A stretch of 64,000 bases of DNA from Pagrus major (lineage: Eukaryota > Chordata > Actinopteri > Spariformes > Sparidae): contig NC_133238.1 in NCBI RefSeq assembly GCF_040436345.1, forward strand, positions 3,633,267 to 3,697,266, written 5' to 3'. Both the position numbers and the translations under genes were made by a program. Each line of letters begins with the position of its first letter. Position 1 is the stretch's first letter. This document shows positions 10,250-24,100 of this stretch, piece by piece. Under the pieces are notes generated by a model, which was not told the DNA's origin, made no database searches, and saw only the letters and a list, made by a program, of their open reading frames with translations.

Positions 10250-11960
10250 ATATTTGCAGGCTCTAGTTGAGTTTATTCCTATGTTGGAAGTTTCAGACAC
10301 CTTGGTGAGTCAACAAGTGACAGCTGGACTCTCTGGCCACAAGGCTATTGTGAGTCTCCAGGTGTATTCCACGTTGCGTTGCAAGACAATTTGCAAAATT
10401 TACATCTCCCAAGTGGCTCAGTGTTGTTACAGTACGTGGATGGATCTACGGCCAGTCACGAGAAGCATGCAAAACCAACACCATCATGTTGCTAAAACAT
10501 TTAGCTCACAATGAACACAAAGCTAGCTTATCTAAACTGCAGTTTGCTCAAACATGTATAACATATCTGGGACGTGATCACAGCAGAGGGCAAATCCCTC
10601 TTTCCCAAACGTATACAAAAGCTATACAATCTGTTCCATAACCAAAACCCAAAAAAACAAATGATGAGTTTTTTAGGAATGATGTCATATTGTAGACAAT
10701 GGATTCCAAATTATTCCGAAAGAGAGGCACCCCTCTCTTCCATGATTCATGGTAAAAATCTCAGCGTGCATGACAAACTGACCAGGACTGACAAAGCAAG
10801 AAAAGCCTTCACTGACTTAAAAAGGCTCTTTACAGGCTGCTCTCAAGCTGTGACTGCCAAAACCTGACCTACTTTTCAATCAGTGTGTTGACCAAAAGAC
10901 GGGTTTATGACATCTGTTTTTGACACAATCACATGGTGATAAACAAAGACCTGTTGCTTATTTTTTCAGCTAAACTTGATCCTGTTGCAGCTGGTCTCCT
11001 TTGTGCTGTTGCTGCAGCAGAAAAAGCTGTGGTTGCATCACATGACATCATCATCACAGTGTAAAGGTGTACCGTTCTAACTCTGCTACTTTGTTTCCTA
11101 CACCTGCAGATGGTGAACCTTTTGACTGTATTGCTTCCATTAACCAAGTTTGCACACCCACACCTGATCTCACTGATTCTCCTCTTCTGAATGCAGAGAT
11201 GGAACTTGTGGATGCTTCGGCGTCTTGCTGACCCTACACTTGTATGAGTATGGTGGGCTTTGCGGTGGTCACTCAACATGAGACCCTGCTCAGTGGCAAA
11301 TTGCCTTCTCATTACTCTGCTTCAGCAGCTGAACTGGGTGCCATTACAAAAGCCTGTAAACTGGGTAAAGGGTAAAACTGTGAACATGTACACTGACCTA
11401 TAGCCTACCATAAACTTGTGTCTGACCAGCTGGATGCCACTCTGCTACCAGCCTGAATCTCTGTCATGAAATATGATGCTTACACTAACAACCTTGAACA
11501 CATTTCTACAGGCAGGTGCTGTAGTACACGAGAATGTCACCATTAGTGTAAAACTTGCTAAATGTTGTGATGAATCTGGTCTCTCCTGGGTTAAAGCACT
11601 TCCATTAGTGCTTTACCACAAGCGCATGCAAATCAGAAACGAACATGGTCTCAATCTCTTTAAAATCTTCTTCGGTAGATGCCCTCAGACAGGTGTAGGT
11701 TCAGGTAGACACCCTCCCCTTACCACAGGCATGTGAAGATGCTATATTGAGATATTGTGCCAACTTGTCTGTTACTCTGTCAACATTGCATTCACAGGTG
11801 AAAAGCTAAAGTTAAGGTGGCTTGGAAAGGCCACTTGGCTCCACGTCAGCCACTGCAAACGCATTCTGGAGTTGTATGACGACGAGGGGCCCTCCGCCTA
11901 TCTCCGACCAAACCTGACGAGTGAGGGGCAACCAGGTGCCCTCCTCCAACAGTAGCAAAC
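10250..11960 (+). mobile_element. endogenous-retrovirus-like pol remnant, degenerate
   Basis: Decayed pol domains appear in the expected order. About 10430-10570 is a frame-shifted reverse-transcriptase segment. At 10574-10867 is the segment between RT and RNase H (KQMMSFLGMMSYCRQWIPNY). Around 10960-11330 lies broken RNase H sequence. At 11520-11700 is the end of the integrase core (WVKALPLVLYHKRMQIR). About 11800-11870 is the integrase C-terminal region (ATWLHVSHCKRI). Frameshifts, in-frame stops and missing pieces make it non-coding throughout. No LTR pair, gag or env was recognised. The resemblance is to the fish gammaretrovirus-like or epsilon-like pol; the exact class cannot be given. 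Confidence 0.75.
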
Positions 11961-12145
11961 CAAGCTCCAACACAATGACGTGCAGAGTGAATCTCTGTGT
12001 CACCATCATGAGATCAGCGATGGACCCCAGAGCGAAACCATTGCATTCTGTATGCCAGAATGGTGTTTTTCAAATATACATAGGACAGAAGAAAATAAAA
12101 ACAGAAATAACAAATAATCTTACAGTTACAAAATAAAGTAGATTG

Positions 12146-12735
12146 CATCTTCCAAGTCAAAGTAGGAGCTTTTATCAGATCCAAAGCCAGATGGATAGAA
12201 AGAAGAGAGAGAGGGGGAAAAGTCCAGAGAAAAAGTGTATTACAACATTACTTATAAGCAAAAAAGATTGCTTTGAACCCAATACAATAATTGAAGAAAT
12301 GTCATCCTTTTACAAAGTATTATATACATTCTGTTTTTTCACCAATTGAATGTTCAAATTTCTTTAATATAGTCTGATATATATTGAAGCATTTCTAACC
12401 CTAGACTTTCAGAAAGCATTTGACATGATAGAACATCCATTCATAACCCAGGCGACACAACATTATTAATGGACCAAAATTATTCACAATTCACAGTGTA
12501 AATGAAGGTAAAATACTTGGAAATATGTAACCAAGAATCTATAAGGAAGAAATGTCTAGACTATAAAATATCAAATATTTAAAACTTTTATAAAATCTGT
12601 AAATCAACTAAACTTGAACTTATTTGGAATAATAAAACACATTATTGAAAGAAAAAAGGGGGGGGGGGATCTGTCTTGGTTAAAAACTATGAAGAAGGGC
12701 TATTGATTGTGAATATATGAATGTAAGAATAAAAA
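12146..12735 (+). mobile_element. L1-like LINE fragment, degenerate
   Basis: Three pieces of an L1-type reverse transcriptase occur in order: the linker before RT (SKARWIE, then IIEEMSSFYKVLY, 12146-12330), the RT motif LTLDFQKAFDMIEHPF near 12400-12445, and a late-RT segment (LIWNNKTH, NYEEG near 12610-12710) broken by a G9 run. Stops and frameshifts throughout. Confidence 0.6.
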
Positions 12736-14690
12736 ATAATCCTATTTAAAAATCCAAAGATAGTTTATGGCACATTTTTCCAGATGATTATTCCAGATGA
12801 TTATTCAGTTCTATTGGAGGCTACATTTTCCTTCCTAATAACAGATTTTCCCATCATTTTCCTCCACTCAAAAGGACTCCACCTTATCATGAATATGACA
12901 ACACTGAAGAGGGTTTTGACTCTTGTGTTTAAAGTGTTACTTTCCCCATGCTTGCTCATCCACACTAGAATGTCTGTGTTCTACAAAAACAGCTAACGCT
13001 AATTTTTGATTGGTCAGTTTATTATGTGTTTGCTTAAACATGTATATGTGCGCTCTCACTGATATTATGCAACACATTTTGTAAATACTAAATGACCATA
13101 GAATGGTCAAAGGGGAAGACGTAGTAGCAGAATTTATCATTTGCATTTAACCACACATATTGTTGTTACCTTGCATTACCTTGTGCTGTTTTATTTCACG
13201 TATTGACCTATAACCTCACGGTTTATTACACCTTTTAGCACTGTGAATTATGACCTAGCCTAAGTGTGAACTGTTTGACTTTCTTTTGAACAGTGACCTC
13301 GCTGAAAGTGTTTGTGCACAATAGCACTTTATGCTTGTCAGGTGTTGTGAGCACATCCAAGGCCGTCTGGCCAGCTGGATATTGTTTTGTGAAATCTCCC
13401 TTTATCAAAGTATCTCTGAGTGTGCTATAAACTGACTCTTTGTCAGTCTCTGCCAGGGTTTGCTTGGTGGATGAGGCTGGCATTTCAACTGAAATTGGTT
13501 AACTCTGTTTACTCTTTGCTTTAACCACTTTATTAAATTACACAAAGACAACCTTGTGTGAATCATCTATTATTTGTTCACTTCTAAATAAGAATTTCCA
13601 CCACAGACACAAAGCAGCTAATCACTGTAGTTTTTAACACAATAAGTCTCCTCAGCACCACACTTATTAGGTGTTTAGTAGAGTGTTTCCCCTTTTAATG
13701 AGTTGTGTTTATCATACTAATGCTTCTTCACTACAGAAATGGCGCAGCTAGAACTTTCCAGTCATGTTCTGTATATATTGCTTATCTTTGGTCTATGTTC
13801 TACCACAAATGCACGAGATGTGAAAACATAGTGCAGATGGTGACCTCTGTGATGTGCCTCCCTTTATCCACACAAAGCTGACACTAAAGCCTCTTGACCT
13901 TGAGTTTCTAATCTGAGCCACTGCAGGCAGATTTCTGTGTCACGAGGTTGTGTTATGAGGCCAGGCCAGAAGCTTTAAGAGAGCTGTTCTGCTCTTGGGT
14001 AATTTTACTTTTCATATTTTCCACAACCAGAAATGTAATCTAGTGAATCATGTCACCAACATTAGAGGGTAAAATAGAGTTACAGCCATCTGGAGAGGGT
14101 TAAATCCAAGAAACTGGATCCTTTGGTTAAGTCCCTGCACGGCACTGAAGTGTATAAATTGTTTATTGAACAAGAATGTAACAGAATATACAATATTTTA
14201 CAAGCTGTTTAATAAATGAGATCCATCCATGAGATGGTGGATGGGAACTAGACTGGAGAATAACATTATCAAAGCATCATAAAAGGACAATTTTAAAGCT
14301 AATATCACAAAATTTGACATCTGAATCTCATGATGCATGAACACATTCATTTAATCCACAACATGCTGCTTCATTTTAGAACTTGCTGTATAAGCTTTGC
14401 ATGTCAAGCTGCATTAAGTTCTTAGCCAGAGGCCTGTGGAGACGAAGGCTGATTGTGTACATGTCAGGGAACACTTTATCAATGGTACATTTCCATGATG
14501 TCATGTATTCTGTGATGGTTAGTGGAGACCTCGGTATGTGTCTTGGTCACAGTTCTTTAAAAAACAGATTTATGGGATGGATGCTTATCAAAAATGTTGA
14601 CATGAATATTGGCTGATGTTGTGCTCACTTCACACGAGGTACCATCATGTAGTGCTTCATGCAACATTAATAGGGAGTTTTGTGGTAAAA
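12736..14690. other. no gene recognised
   Basis: Short frames only, all under about 85 residues and without family resemblance. No transposon ends seen. Confidence 0.5.
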
Positions 14691-14699
14691 TGTGGCTAT

Positions 14700-15860
14700 C
14701 AATAATAATTAATGATTATTAGGGATAATTATTAATTATGATTAATAATAAGATCCAATTTACATTAGATCACCTCGGGGCACCACCCTTGAAGAAGGGA
14801 AAAGATAGCCAATTCACCAAAACAGTCTCAGAAAAGGTACTAAACTGTTTGTAACTCTGATCAGTAATTAATTTAATAACCACAACCAATATTACCACAA
14901 CAGCTGTAATGGTCGATGGATTTTGGAGTTCTTGACAGAGTAGAGGTTGGCAACATTCACTCTTGTACAATATTAAATGGACAGCATGAAGGTTCAAAAG
15001 TCTTTTATTTAACACAAAGATGAAAACACACTAACATGTACTATATACAGGTGTGTGTGTGTGTGTGTGTGTGATGCCAGGTTAGAGAAGATGGTTAGTT
15101 GCATGCAAAGACCCTGAGTCTGTGTGAAGCATAATTCAACTAACGTCAAATATGCCGTGTAGCAAAGCAAACTATCAATAACCTGACCTGAGATCACAAT
15201 AACACCAAAACAGTGAACTAACACATAGATTGAACACATGTACATTACATCAACCAGGGTTAAACAGTTCTGTGTTTAGCCGTGCTATGCTATGCTATCT
15301 AGGCCCAGTTCAACGTTACCAGTCTTTGAAGAAAAGGTGCTGGTGGTTGTAGGAGGAGGTTGGGATTCCAATATTGAACAATGCTGTTCTTGCTGTGCAA
15401 CATCTGATGAAAGACAGCAGATGGAGGAAACTGTTCGCTCCTTTCCTTTGCAGGGATAGCAGCTCGGTGCTAACTTGCTTGGTGTTCCTCAGATTGTGGA
15501 GTTAGCTGGCAAGCTTTGCGTCGCAGCTGCTGGTGCTAACTGATCTGGAATACTAGCAGGATCTTGTGTCGCTGCAGTGAGGAGATGTTCTTTGGGCCTG
15601 CTGGAAATGTAGCTTGCAGCTCTCAACAGCTGTTAGGCCCAGAAGAATCCAGGAGAAGAGAACTTGAGGTCAGGCAGCCCCGTGGGGAGAGAGGTGGAGA
15701 AGAGAGGTAATAAAGGAAGGAGCTGGAGTTTTGACTATCTGGTCATAGGGGGGTCTGTCACCCTGACCAATAGTAGCTCTAAGCTGAATTTGCACCTAGG
15801 TGTGAAGACATTTTGAAATCCACAGTGAACGACTTCATCTGTGGGTCCCAACACTGATAT
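14700..15860. repeat. uncharacterised dispersed repeat block
   Basis: It begins with a TTAATAATTA-rich stretch and contains (GT)11 at 15051-15072. Part of it (15193-15355) recurs at 18172-18293 in the same orientation. No protein coding is visible. The presence of a second copy argues for a mobile origin; the class is unknown. Confidence 0.45.
15193..15355 (+). repeat. direct repeat, copy 1
   Basis: It shares blocks such as cagtgaa, acatagatt, acatgtacatta and tatcaacca, and then aaaaggtgctggtggtt, with 18172-18293. The copies are diverged and differ by indels. Confidence 0.7.
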
Positions 15861-15949
15861 ACCAGTATCACATTCTTTAAAACTCAAACATCTGTATCGG
15901 TTTTATGACAGGCTATAATTAGGGTTCAGAACCCTATTGAAATTGTGCC

Positions 15950-16850
15950 GGTTTATTATTATTATTATTAGGGTTCAAGCCAGAAGGGCTTTCATCTTGA
16001 AATTGTGCCAGGTAAAAGCCCAGAGGGCAAAAAGCGTGGCTTAAAATAAATTGGCCATAGCTCATGACCCATTAATCCAATCATGATGAAACTTGGTAGA
16101 TATCTTCAAGCCAAGGTCTACAAAAGCAAGTCTAGCAGAACACATAGGGGGCACTAAAAATACTAAAATCATGTTTCTTCAAATATGCTCGACATGATTT
16201 CACCATTTTCAGTATACATACTCTGGGGTTGAGTATTAACCAAAATCTGAAGTGCCTTTTGGATTGGTGTGAGTGGGAGTGGTTTTTCACTTAAAATTTA
16301 AAAAGTGGTTTCACCAACATAAAAACTAAAACATAAATGTGATTTCACCAACACAAACATCGAAACATCTTCAGGCTGACTTGGTTACACCATCATAACA
16401 ATTGAAACATACCTTCAGGCTGAGGTTGGGAATAGGTCTACCAAGGCCCCACAAATACCACATTTTTCCACCTCAGAACCTGGTGAACAGAATTTTACAA
16501 ATTTCACCAAATCTCGCTCATTGAACTAGACAACTAGAAATGGTGTGCAAATGCTTCTCAACATATAATCAGCCAAATCTGCCACAAGTCAGTCCAATTG
16601 ACTTGAAATTTGACACATAGGTCCAGGTGATGGAACTCTACAAAAAATCGCCTTGGAGCATATAGGTCTGCCATATTGGATTTGTGCTAATTAGCATTAG
16701 GTCAAAAACCTACTTTTTCAATTTTGACTTAATCAACACTAAATTTGGTATACAGCATTGTGGGACTGATCATGCTCATTTGTTGCCCCAATGCTAGCTA
16801 AACCAAGAGAAAGAAAATTCCCTATAGTTCCCTATCGTAAGTTTACCATT
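15950..16850. repeat. probable dispersed noncoding repeat
   Basis: It starts with (ATT)n and 'agggttcaagcc'. It has the repetitive 'atgatgaaacttggtagat' and 'ccaattgacttgaaatttgac' phrases common to high-copy fish noncoding repeats. No coding signal. The assignment rests on remembered style, so it is weak. Confidence 0.35.
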
Positions 16851-16887
16851 TTCTTTCTGCTTTTGTGAGAACATGGCTAGCATCCTG

Positions 16888-17076
16888 TTACTGAGTTAGC
16901 ACAGCACCAACAGCTGAACCTGAAGCGTCTGTATGGAGGGTGAATGGCAATGTAAAAACAGGAAATGCAACTACTGTAGGGTTTGAGAGAGCATGTTTCA
17001 GGTATGTGAATGCATCTTGACACTGAGTCCATTGGAAGATTGCATTGTTTTTCCATGAGAGCATGCAGTGGGACAC
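16888..17076 (-). mobile_element. Ty3/Gypsy pol fragment (RT to RNase H junction)
   Basis: One open frame of about 60 residues includes FQWTQCQDAFTYLKHAL, VVAFPVFTLPFTLHTDASG and AVGAVLTQ. This is the typical junction of reverse transcriptase and RNase H, with the first catalytic Asp of RNase H in the TDAS motif. No flanking pol sequence is recognisable, so it is an isolated relic. Confidence 0.8.
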
Positions 17077-17099
17077 TGTGATGTATGTACAATATGGCT

Positions 17100-18171
17100 T
17101 AATGTGTCTTATTACTGTACTCTAAAATAAAGTGCAACTGGTCACCCTGTCCCAAACATTCAGATTATTGCTCAGTAGTCACACATACCCCGTAATAATA
17201 GAATAGGTACAGTAGTTTAAAAAATAAGGTCATTGTAAAATCCCGAATTGTTACCCCCTTATTTTCACATCTTGTTCCCCAGTACCTACATATATATATT
17301 GATATATACACCTGTACTACACCGATAGTAGAAAAGATTCCCTATGCCTCCAGAGTACTTACACTGTAAGTTTCAGGCTGTAATTTAAAGAATTTCATGT
17401 TTTCACTGTAAAGTCTGTGTAAAGTAGCTTAACAATGACTAACACAAATGGAGTGGAGTACAAAAGTTCCATAGGTTGGAAATCACACTCATCCAACAGC
17501 AACTGATATGGGAAGTTCAGATGGATTGAATAGAGTAAAGAACAAGATGCAATGTTTTGTAAGGCGTGGAGACATTTTCAGGAGATGCACACACACTTTT
17601 ATAAGAGATGGCTACAAAACTGGAAATGCCTTGGAGAGGCCTGCGACAAACATGAGCCCAGCAAGCCACATGCTGTTATGCAAACTAAGCTGGTGTCATA
17701 CAGGGACAACCACGGACAGCAAAGCACTGGGACGGTGTTGAACCAACTGCACACAGCGACACGCTAGCTTCTTCTTTGACATTGTTAATCAAATACACAG
17801 CTTCTTCACTGGGGCCCAGCAGCACTCTCAGTTTATGGTGATATGGTGATCCAAGGAGAGGCAGAGCAGCTGTGGCACACTGACCTCCCTCCCTCTCTGG
17901 CTCTGGCTTGTTAAACAGAGCAGTTTATGAGCCAGACTTACTGTGTGAGTAGGTGAGCAGGTGTAGCTGAATAAAGCCATAATAATTGTATTATTATTTT
18001 ATTATTATTAATTTAATTATTAATTATTTTTAATTCCCTATTTTTGATCTAAGCACAGAATTGATTGAACGAAAAACAAAGTGTTATTTGTTTTTGTATC
18101 ACATTCACAAACAAATGATGAAATAACACATAATTTTTTCATTTTCTTATTTTGGATTCTCAATTGAATAT
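17100..18171. other. no feature recognised; small plus-strand ORF noted
   Basis: A 71-codon frame at 17552-17767 (AWRHFQEMHTHFYKRW and on) stands out for even composition but matches nothing I know and has no convincing splice context. The rest is AT-rich with an (ATT)-like patch near 17980-18040. Confidence 0.4.
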
Positions 18172-18293
18172 CACGTAACACCCAAACAGTGAAGAAACCA
18201 CATAGATTCAGCACATGTGCATTATATCAACCAAAGTTCAACAGCCCAGCTGAACATTACCAATCTTTGTAGAAAAGGGTGCTGGTGGTTCCT
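18172..18293 (+). repeat. direct repeat, copy 2
   Basis: The second copy of the block at 15193-15355, about 3 kb away, same orientation, with internal deletions. Confidence 0.7.
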
Positions 18294-19228
18294 TAGCTGT
18301 TGTTAAAACTTAAAAAGTTTTTCATGAAATTACTAGTTAAAAATGTTTGAACTACAAAATAAATATTAAGTTAAAAATCCACATCCAACCTAAGTAGTAA
18401 TTTATGTCAACCTGAGGACAGATAGGAGGGTGTGTGGATCCACACACACACATCTGCAGTCAGCAACAGCAGGAAAATTTGAACATGTCACCCTGCTGTG
18501 GACTCACAGTTATAAATGCCAGGTGTCTTCTGCTTCTATTAGGTGTACTAATTAAAGGAATGCCAAAACTAAGCAACAGCACATTACATTTCATAGGTAA
18601 AAAGTTGTTTAACAATATACTTCAATATACTTTACTATGAACATGTTGAATTTAATAGCATAAAGGTGGGTGACTGTCCTGAAACAAAGTTAAGCTAACT
18701 TGCAAGCAGGGAAAATAAAAAAGATAAACATTTTCCTTAAAATCATATTATGTTGTTTAATAGCCTATATTTTTCATGAACTTTCTGAACCATGCCCGCA
18801 TGCTCTACCTAACAAGCCCAGAGATACTCTGACAGTCGAGAGTGGCTCTGGAGGATGAGTGACCCCAACAGGAGAAGCAGAGGACCGGGGCAGAGGCCAA
18901 AGAGGTTGGTGTGGTTGATCCATAATAACGCAGCTCAGGAAAAATGGAAGTGAAAAAAGTATTGTGAGGGAACGCAAAACATATTGCAAGGTAACACAAA
19001 AGTAGAATCTGTAAAGTGGCCTAAGAATGAATAACAAATTACTGTGTTCTACAACTTACAACAAATGTGGGCCAGGGGCATACAGTGGGGAACCAATGGT
19101 CGCTTTCCTTCTTTCTACCTCCCTAGTTCTGGCACCCTTGCTCGGACCACACCCATCTTTGATCTCAGTGTTAATTTTGATATTAACTACACACCTGTAA
19201 GTTTCATGACTGTCAAAAATCGGTCCAC
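18294..19228. other. no gene recognised
   Basis: Unremarkable AT-rich sequence with short chance frames. Confidence 0.45.
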
Positions 19229-19259
19229 AGACACACACACACGGACACACAGACACACA

Positions 19260-19294
<35 letters not shown>
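19229..19294. repeat. (AC)n microsatellite, interrupted
   Basis: AC units with a few G interruptions, then about 17 uninterrupted AC units. Confidence 0.95.
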
Positions 19295-19296
<2 letters not shown>

Positions 19297-20650
19297 TACC
19301 AATATTAGAAACAAGTAAAAATACTGTTGACATTAGAATGACTCACTTACTAGCTTTGCCTTGAACATAATCACCTCCAATTTCATGTATTTTTCTTTAA
19401 TTTCTTTTAATAAATTAGAGTGGTATATTCTGCATGCAATACCGCATTAACCGTTTAGGTTTTCATCTTTCACAGAAAAAAAAAATAAACACAAAAATCC
19501 CTTAAAAGTCCAGATGAAGCTGCTTGGAAAAGGGTGGTTGGAGAAGCCACAGCATGAAGCGATGTACACAGTTTGCGGTTGCATAGTACAGTACATGAAG
19601 TTCCTTTTAAAACAGCATGCCGTTTTGTATTGCACATTACTGAAACTTTGTATACTGGACCTTGCTGTTGTTCCGACTGTCCCGCATGGGTCTTCATTTT
19701 TATTTCAGCACATGTACACAGCAAATAGCATTTCTCAAAGACATTATGTACATTTGTTATAAAAATAATCAACAGCAAATATTCATCTATTACTTTTCTA
19801 CTGGAATAAATATTTGTTCATTTGCTTCTTTTTGTTTGTTTTTTTCCTCTTTTATTTTACAGTTTACCAAAGAAAGTCCTCCCCATAAGTTCTGACTTTT
19901 GTGGTCACCTTGAGATTTAATCCATGACAAAAAAAACAAGTAATGAGTTTCAGTGTGAGATAAAAATTTGGCCACAGGTAAAGGTCAAACAAAAGTAAAA
20001 GAAAAGTTTGTTTTTTTAGGTCTGTGAGTGAGCTTGGTGCTACTCTGCTCTGATCTAATTCCACAACTCAAATAGGCAAACCTCTCTCAACATTCTCAAA
20101 GAGAGGGACGCTGGTCTGGATATCCCTTCTGATTGTCTCAAACAGCCCTACTCAACATGGTTTGATTTAGAATGGAAAATGGCTCCCTGTTCAATCAACC
20201 AATGGGGTGTATGCTGTGGGGCAGAATGAGACAGATAAGTGTGCCTGTAAAAACAGCAGCTTTATGCAAAAACATTTTTGCTTTTTTCATTTGCCGTCTT
20301 GATGTTTCAATCCAATAATACCCAGAGCGCAACAAAGAGACGGGGAATGTGGACAAAGATATCAACTGATTCTTGAAATAATCTGTGCCCTTAAACTAGA
20401 TTCACATTGTAGGAACAGTTGCTCAAAACTCACCTCAGTTTTTTGCTTATTCTTTTGTGCTATACAAGTTTTTCAAAATATTTTTTCCCCCTTCGTCCAG
20501 ATCATTACAAAGTGATCTTCAAGAGAAAGTACCCTAAACATGTGCTCAGTAGTACAGAGGTGACCACCTCTCTTTTTAAAGTTTTATTTTAATTTTAGGC
20601 CTTTCCAAGCAGGTCCTTTCAAGACATCTATGTATGTATGTATGTATGAA

Positions 20651-20740
<90 letters not shown>
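20651..20740. repeat. (TG)n(TA)38 compound microsatellite
   Basis: A short TATG and TG stretch is followed by 76 bp of uninterrupted TA. Confidence 0.97.
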
Positions 20741-20746
<6 letters not shown>

Positions 20747-20989
20747 GTCTAAAGTCTTACTAGCAACCCCAGTACATTCAAACTTGACAGTTCTATACCT
20801 CTTGATTTACGCTCAGAAGTCGTGTCCTATATGTAGTCTCAGAGAATATAAGGGCGTGGTGGTCGGGGTGGTAGATGGTAGATGGTGGTACACCTCCGAC
20901 TTTCATATGGGAGAGCAGAGTTCTTGTAGTTCTATATCACAAACCTACAATTAAGGCTTTCTTTTTTTAAAATCGTAACTACAATCTTT

Positions 20990-21180
20990 CACTAACTTTG
21001 ATCAAATGACCAATTTTGGGAAATACTAAAGATGGCTAAAGCCAGCTGCTGGTTAGCTTAGCTTAGCATTAAGTCTGGAAATGTGTGGAAACAGTTAGCC
21101 TGGCTCTGTACAAAGGTAATGAAATCTACCGACGAGGGTACGTACATAAAACCTTTATATCTCCATTATTTTGATCCATA
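20990..21180 (+). repeat. dispersed repeat fragment
   Basis: It contains 'ggttagcttagcttagcatta' and then 'ttagcctggctctgtacaaagg', phrases of a common fish dispersed repeat. A shorter related piece (ctagcctggctttgtccaaag) lies at 39066-39120. Confidence 0.45.
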
Positions 21181-24100
21181 AATACTACTAATAATACTAC
21201 TTTTACCCTAATAACTTCCTGAAGTCTGCTGGTTGCCTGGCGACCACTAGAGGTGAAAATTTTGCGATTCTAAGATGCATCATGCGGACTTGGTAGATTT
21301 TGGAGCAGAGCAAAGACAGAGCATAATCTGGAGTTTGCATCCTATGTTGATTGTTGATTTTCTGGCCCCAGCTGGACAATAAAGTTGTGGAGTGACATCG
21401 CAATGCCGCTCACTGGTATTAAATTGTGGCTGAACATAATGCTAACCTTGCTCATGTTAGAAGATATGTCAGAGAGGGGCAGATATCTGCAGTGAGTGAT
21501 TAAAAAAAAACACCCAGTATTTTGGAAGCTAACATATGGGCACATTTTGGATTTTGTGAACCTGTCTTAGAGCTGCTATTTGAAGACAATATTTTTGTAG
21601 ACTACAAGCACGCATGTCATGCACCACAGATGGATTTAGGTGTTGTGTTTGTGATGTTTATGTACTGAGGTGGCTCACACAGATACTGGTATTGAAAAGA
21701 TGCAGTTTTTTTTAATCTTGTCAGCTGTTGTAGTCTGATTTTTTTTAAGAATGTTATGAATAAAAAGGTATATATAAGAATTATTTTGCTGCTTGTATTA
21801 ATTGATGAAAAAGTAGCCATGCGCAGTGATCTAGGCAAATTGCGTATGCGCTACACTGAGATGCAACAAGATGAGGATCGTGCATTCGTATCAAATGGTG
21901 AGGCCTGTGAAGATTCATACCTACCTTTAAGATTCATTAAAGCAATCATTTCAAAAAAAAATCTAAAACTTTTGTCATTAAACAAAATCAAAGGTTTTGC
22001 AGAATTGTCCAATTTCAATGTTCTTGTCCAGTGATAGGATTGATTTGAAGAATAACCATACCTAGGTTAATAATCCCACCTGCACTGCCATCTACTGGTT
22101 CCTGAATGTTCTGACCACAACCTGTACAGTGCAACACACTTTACAATGCACTATTGAGCAATGCCACACTACAAGTTAGCTGTGGTCCAACAAAACATAC
22201 AACAAACCACAGTAGTTTGTCCTCAAAACTAGGTACAGTTGTTTTTTAACATACAATACTGTGAGTGAGTTTCTACTTATTTATGATATAACATTTAAAG
22301 AAGTTTGTATTAAAAAATAAAAAATCCCCCTAAAAGCAGCATCTCCAAATCTATCTTTTGAAGTTTTACGTTTGTTATTAGAAATCTTAAATCTTCAGAT
22401 AGTTACTCTGTATAGATTTAAAGACAAAAAAACATCACACATTGTATTTTAGGGAATTGATCCTCTTTTGAGCCAGATTTATTTTCTAAGCATTTTGTTA
22501 GATGTTCATTCATTTGTATGGCACCAAGCTAATGGGGTGCTGCAGCAGTTACTACTGTACATAATTTTAGTCAGATAAGAGGTCTAAATGATAAAAGTAG
22601 CTTTAACATTTGTCTTAACATGCCAAAGTAAATTCTTCTGACAAATACAATCTCTTATACTGTACATATCTGATATCATTCAGCAAATCATGAAAGCAAC
22701 CGTTTGTTTCATTGTGATTTCTATTCCTTTAAAGATAGATATCCCCGGCAGTGTGTTTTTGGTGCGTATTTCTTGGTTGAGGCCAGAATGTGGTGGGACA
22801 ACAAAATATTAAATATACTAAGAAATATTTTTTATGAAAATGACATGGCTATAACTTAATGTATGGTCTCATTTCTTAGCTTGTGCATATTATAGATTTG
22901 AGAATTGTCTATTGACTAAATATAATCTATTTGTCCATTTGCTTTCAATAATTATGGCTCAATTCATTTAATTTTGAGTCTTATCAGGTTATTTATTAAT
23001 GTATGTTTGATCTGCTATACAAATAAAGAAAATAACATGTTTGGTCCAAAAAAAAACAAACATTTGAACACTTTATGGCATTGGAAAGGATCTCTGTACT
23101 CTAGTTAAAGAAAACTAACAAGCTTTCTGAACTGAACATAAGGTTGTTCATCATGACACAGTACATTGTCCTTCTCACCTCTCAATAATCAAAGACACAC
23201 TGCCAGAGAACACATGAAACAAATGACACACTTTACTAAGTTTTTTTCATCCAAAAAGATCTCCCTGTCAAATCCACGGAAGCCAAAAGAAGCCAAAAAG
23301 TGGTATCAGTTCATTATCTCAAGATGACAAACTGTTCAGATAACAACTTATGTTTTTGTGGTTTTCATAATTACTAATTCTGTTCTTTTCAATTTAATGA
23401 TCTACTTACCCTAATAAATAGATAGATTAAATGAAAATTTAAAGTGTTTTTTCAGTCTTAAAATTGACTGGGTAGAACTGTTTGCCATCTGGAGATGAGA
23501 TGTCATTATCACAAGATAACTTGATATCTTAAAAAATAAGATATGTACAGTATATGAGGATTATAACAAGTCTTAAAAACAATAAACTGACCACAGCAAA
23601 TGTTTCCATAAAATACGTAACATGTGGGTTAGGTAAGTTTTTGTTATCTGAACCTTTTATCACATTTTATCAGTGAAACAGTTATTTCAGTGCACTTTCT
23701 AACTTAAAACATAACTCTGAATTACTAGAAGCTGTTATCATGTAGTGGCTCCACTTTTGAGTCATGCAACCCAGTCAAACTCTTTAAAACATTCAGAATG
23801 ACTGAAACCGACACTTTAAGTTTCCTGTTAGGCATTTTAGTATACTGAGTTACAATTCTCTGGGATTCAGAGTCATTCATTTGTAATTTAGGTCATCTTC
23901 ATCTTTGCTTGTCTTTTTTTCCTTTTTTGGGAGAAAGTTGCCCTAAACTTCTACAAACAACTGGATTATAGTAGTGTCTTATGTTTAGAGGAATCATGCT
24001 CTGCAGTCAGGACAACATGCCAGCTACGCAGAGAATGAACATGATGCAACTGATTCTGCAATGTCACATTTTTAATGCTTTAATCGCATAAGACCACAGG

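Noticed and set aside
10250..11960. Possible domesticated retroviral gene
   Set aside because: Frameshifts and stops occur in every domain and no long frame is left, so it is a plain relic.
17552..17767. Possible isolated exon or small gene
   Set aside because: No recognisable domain and no clear splice or start context.
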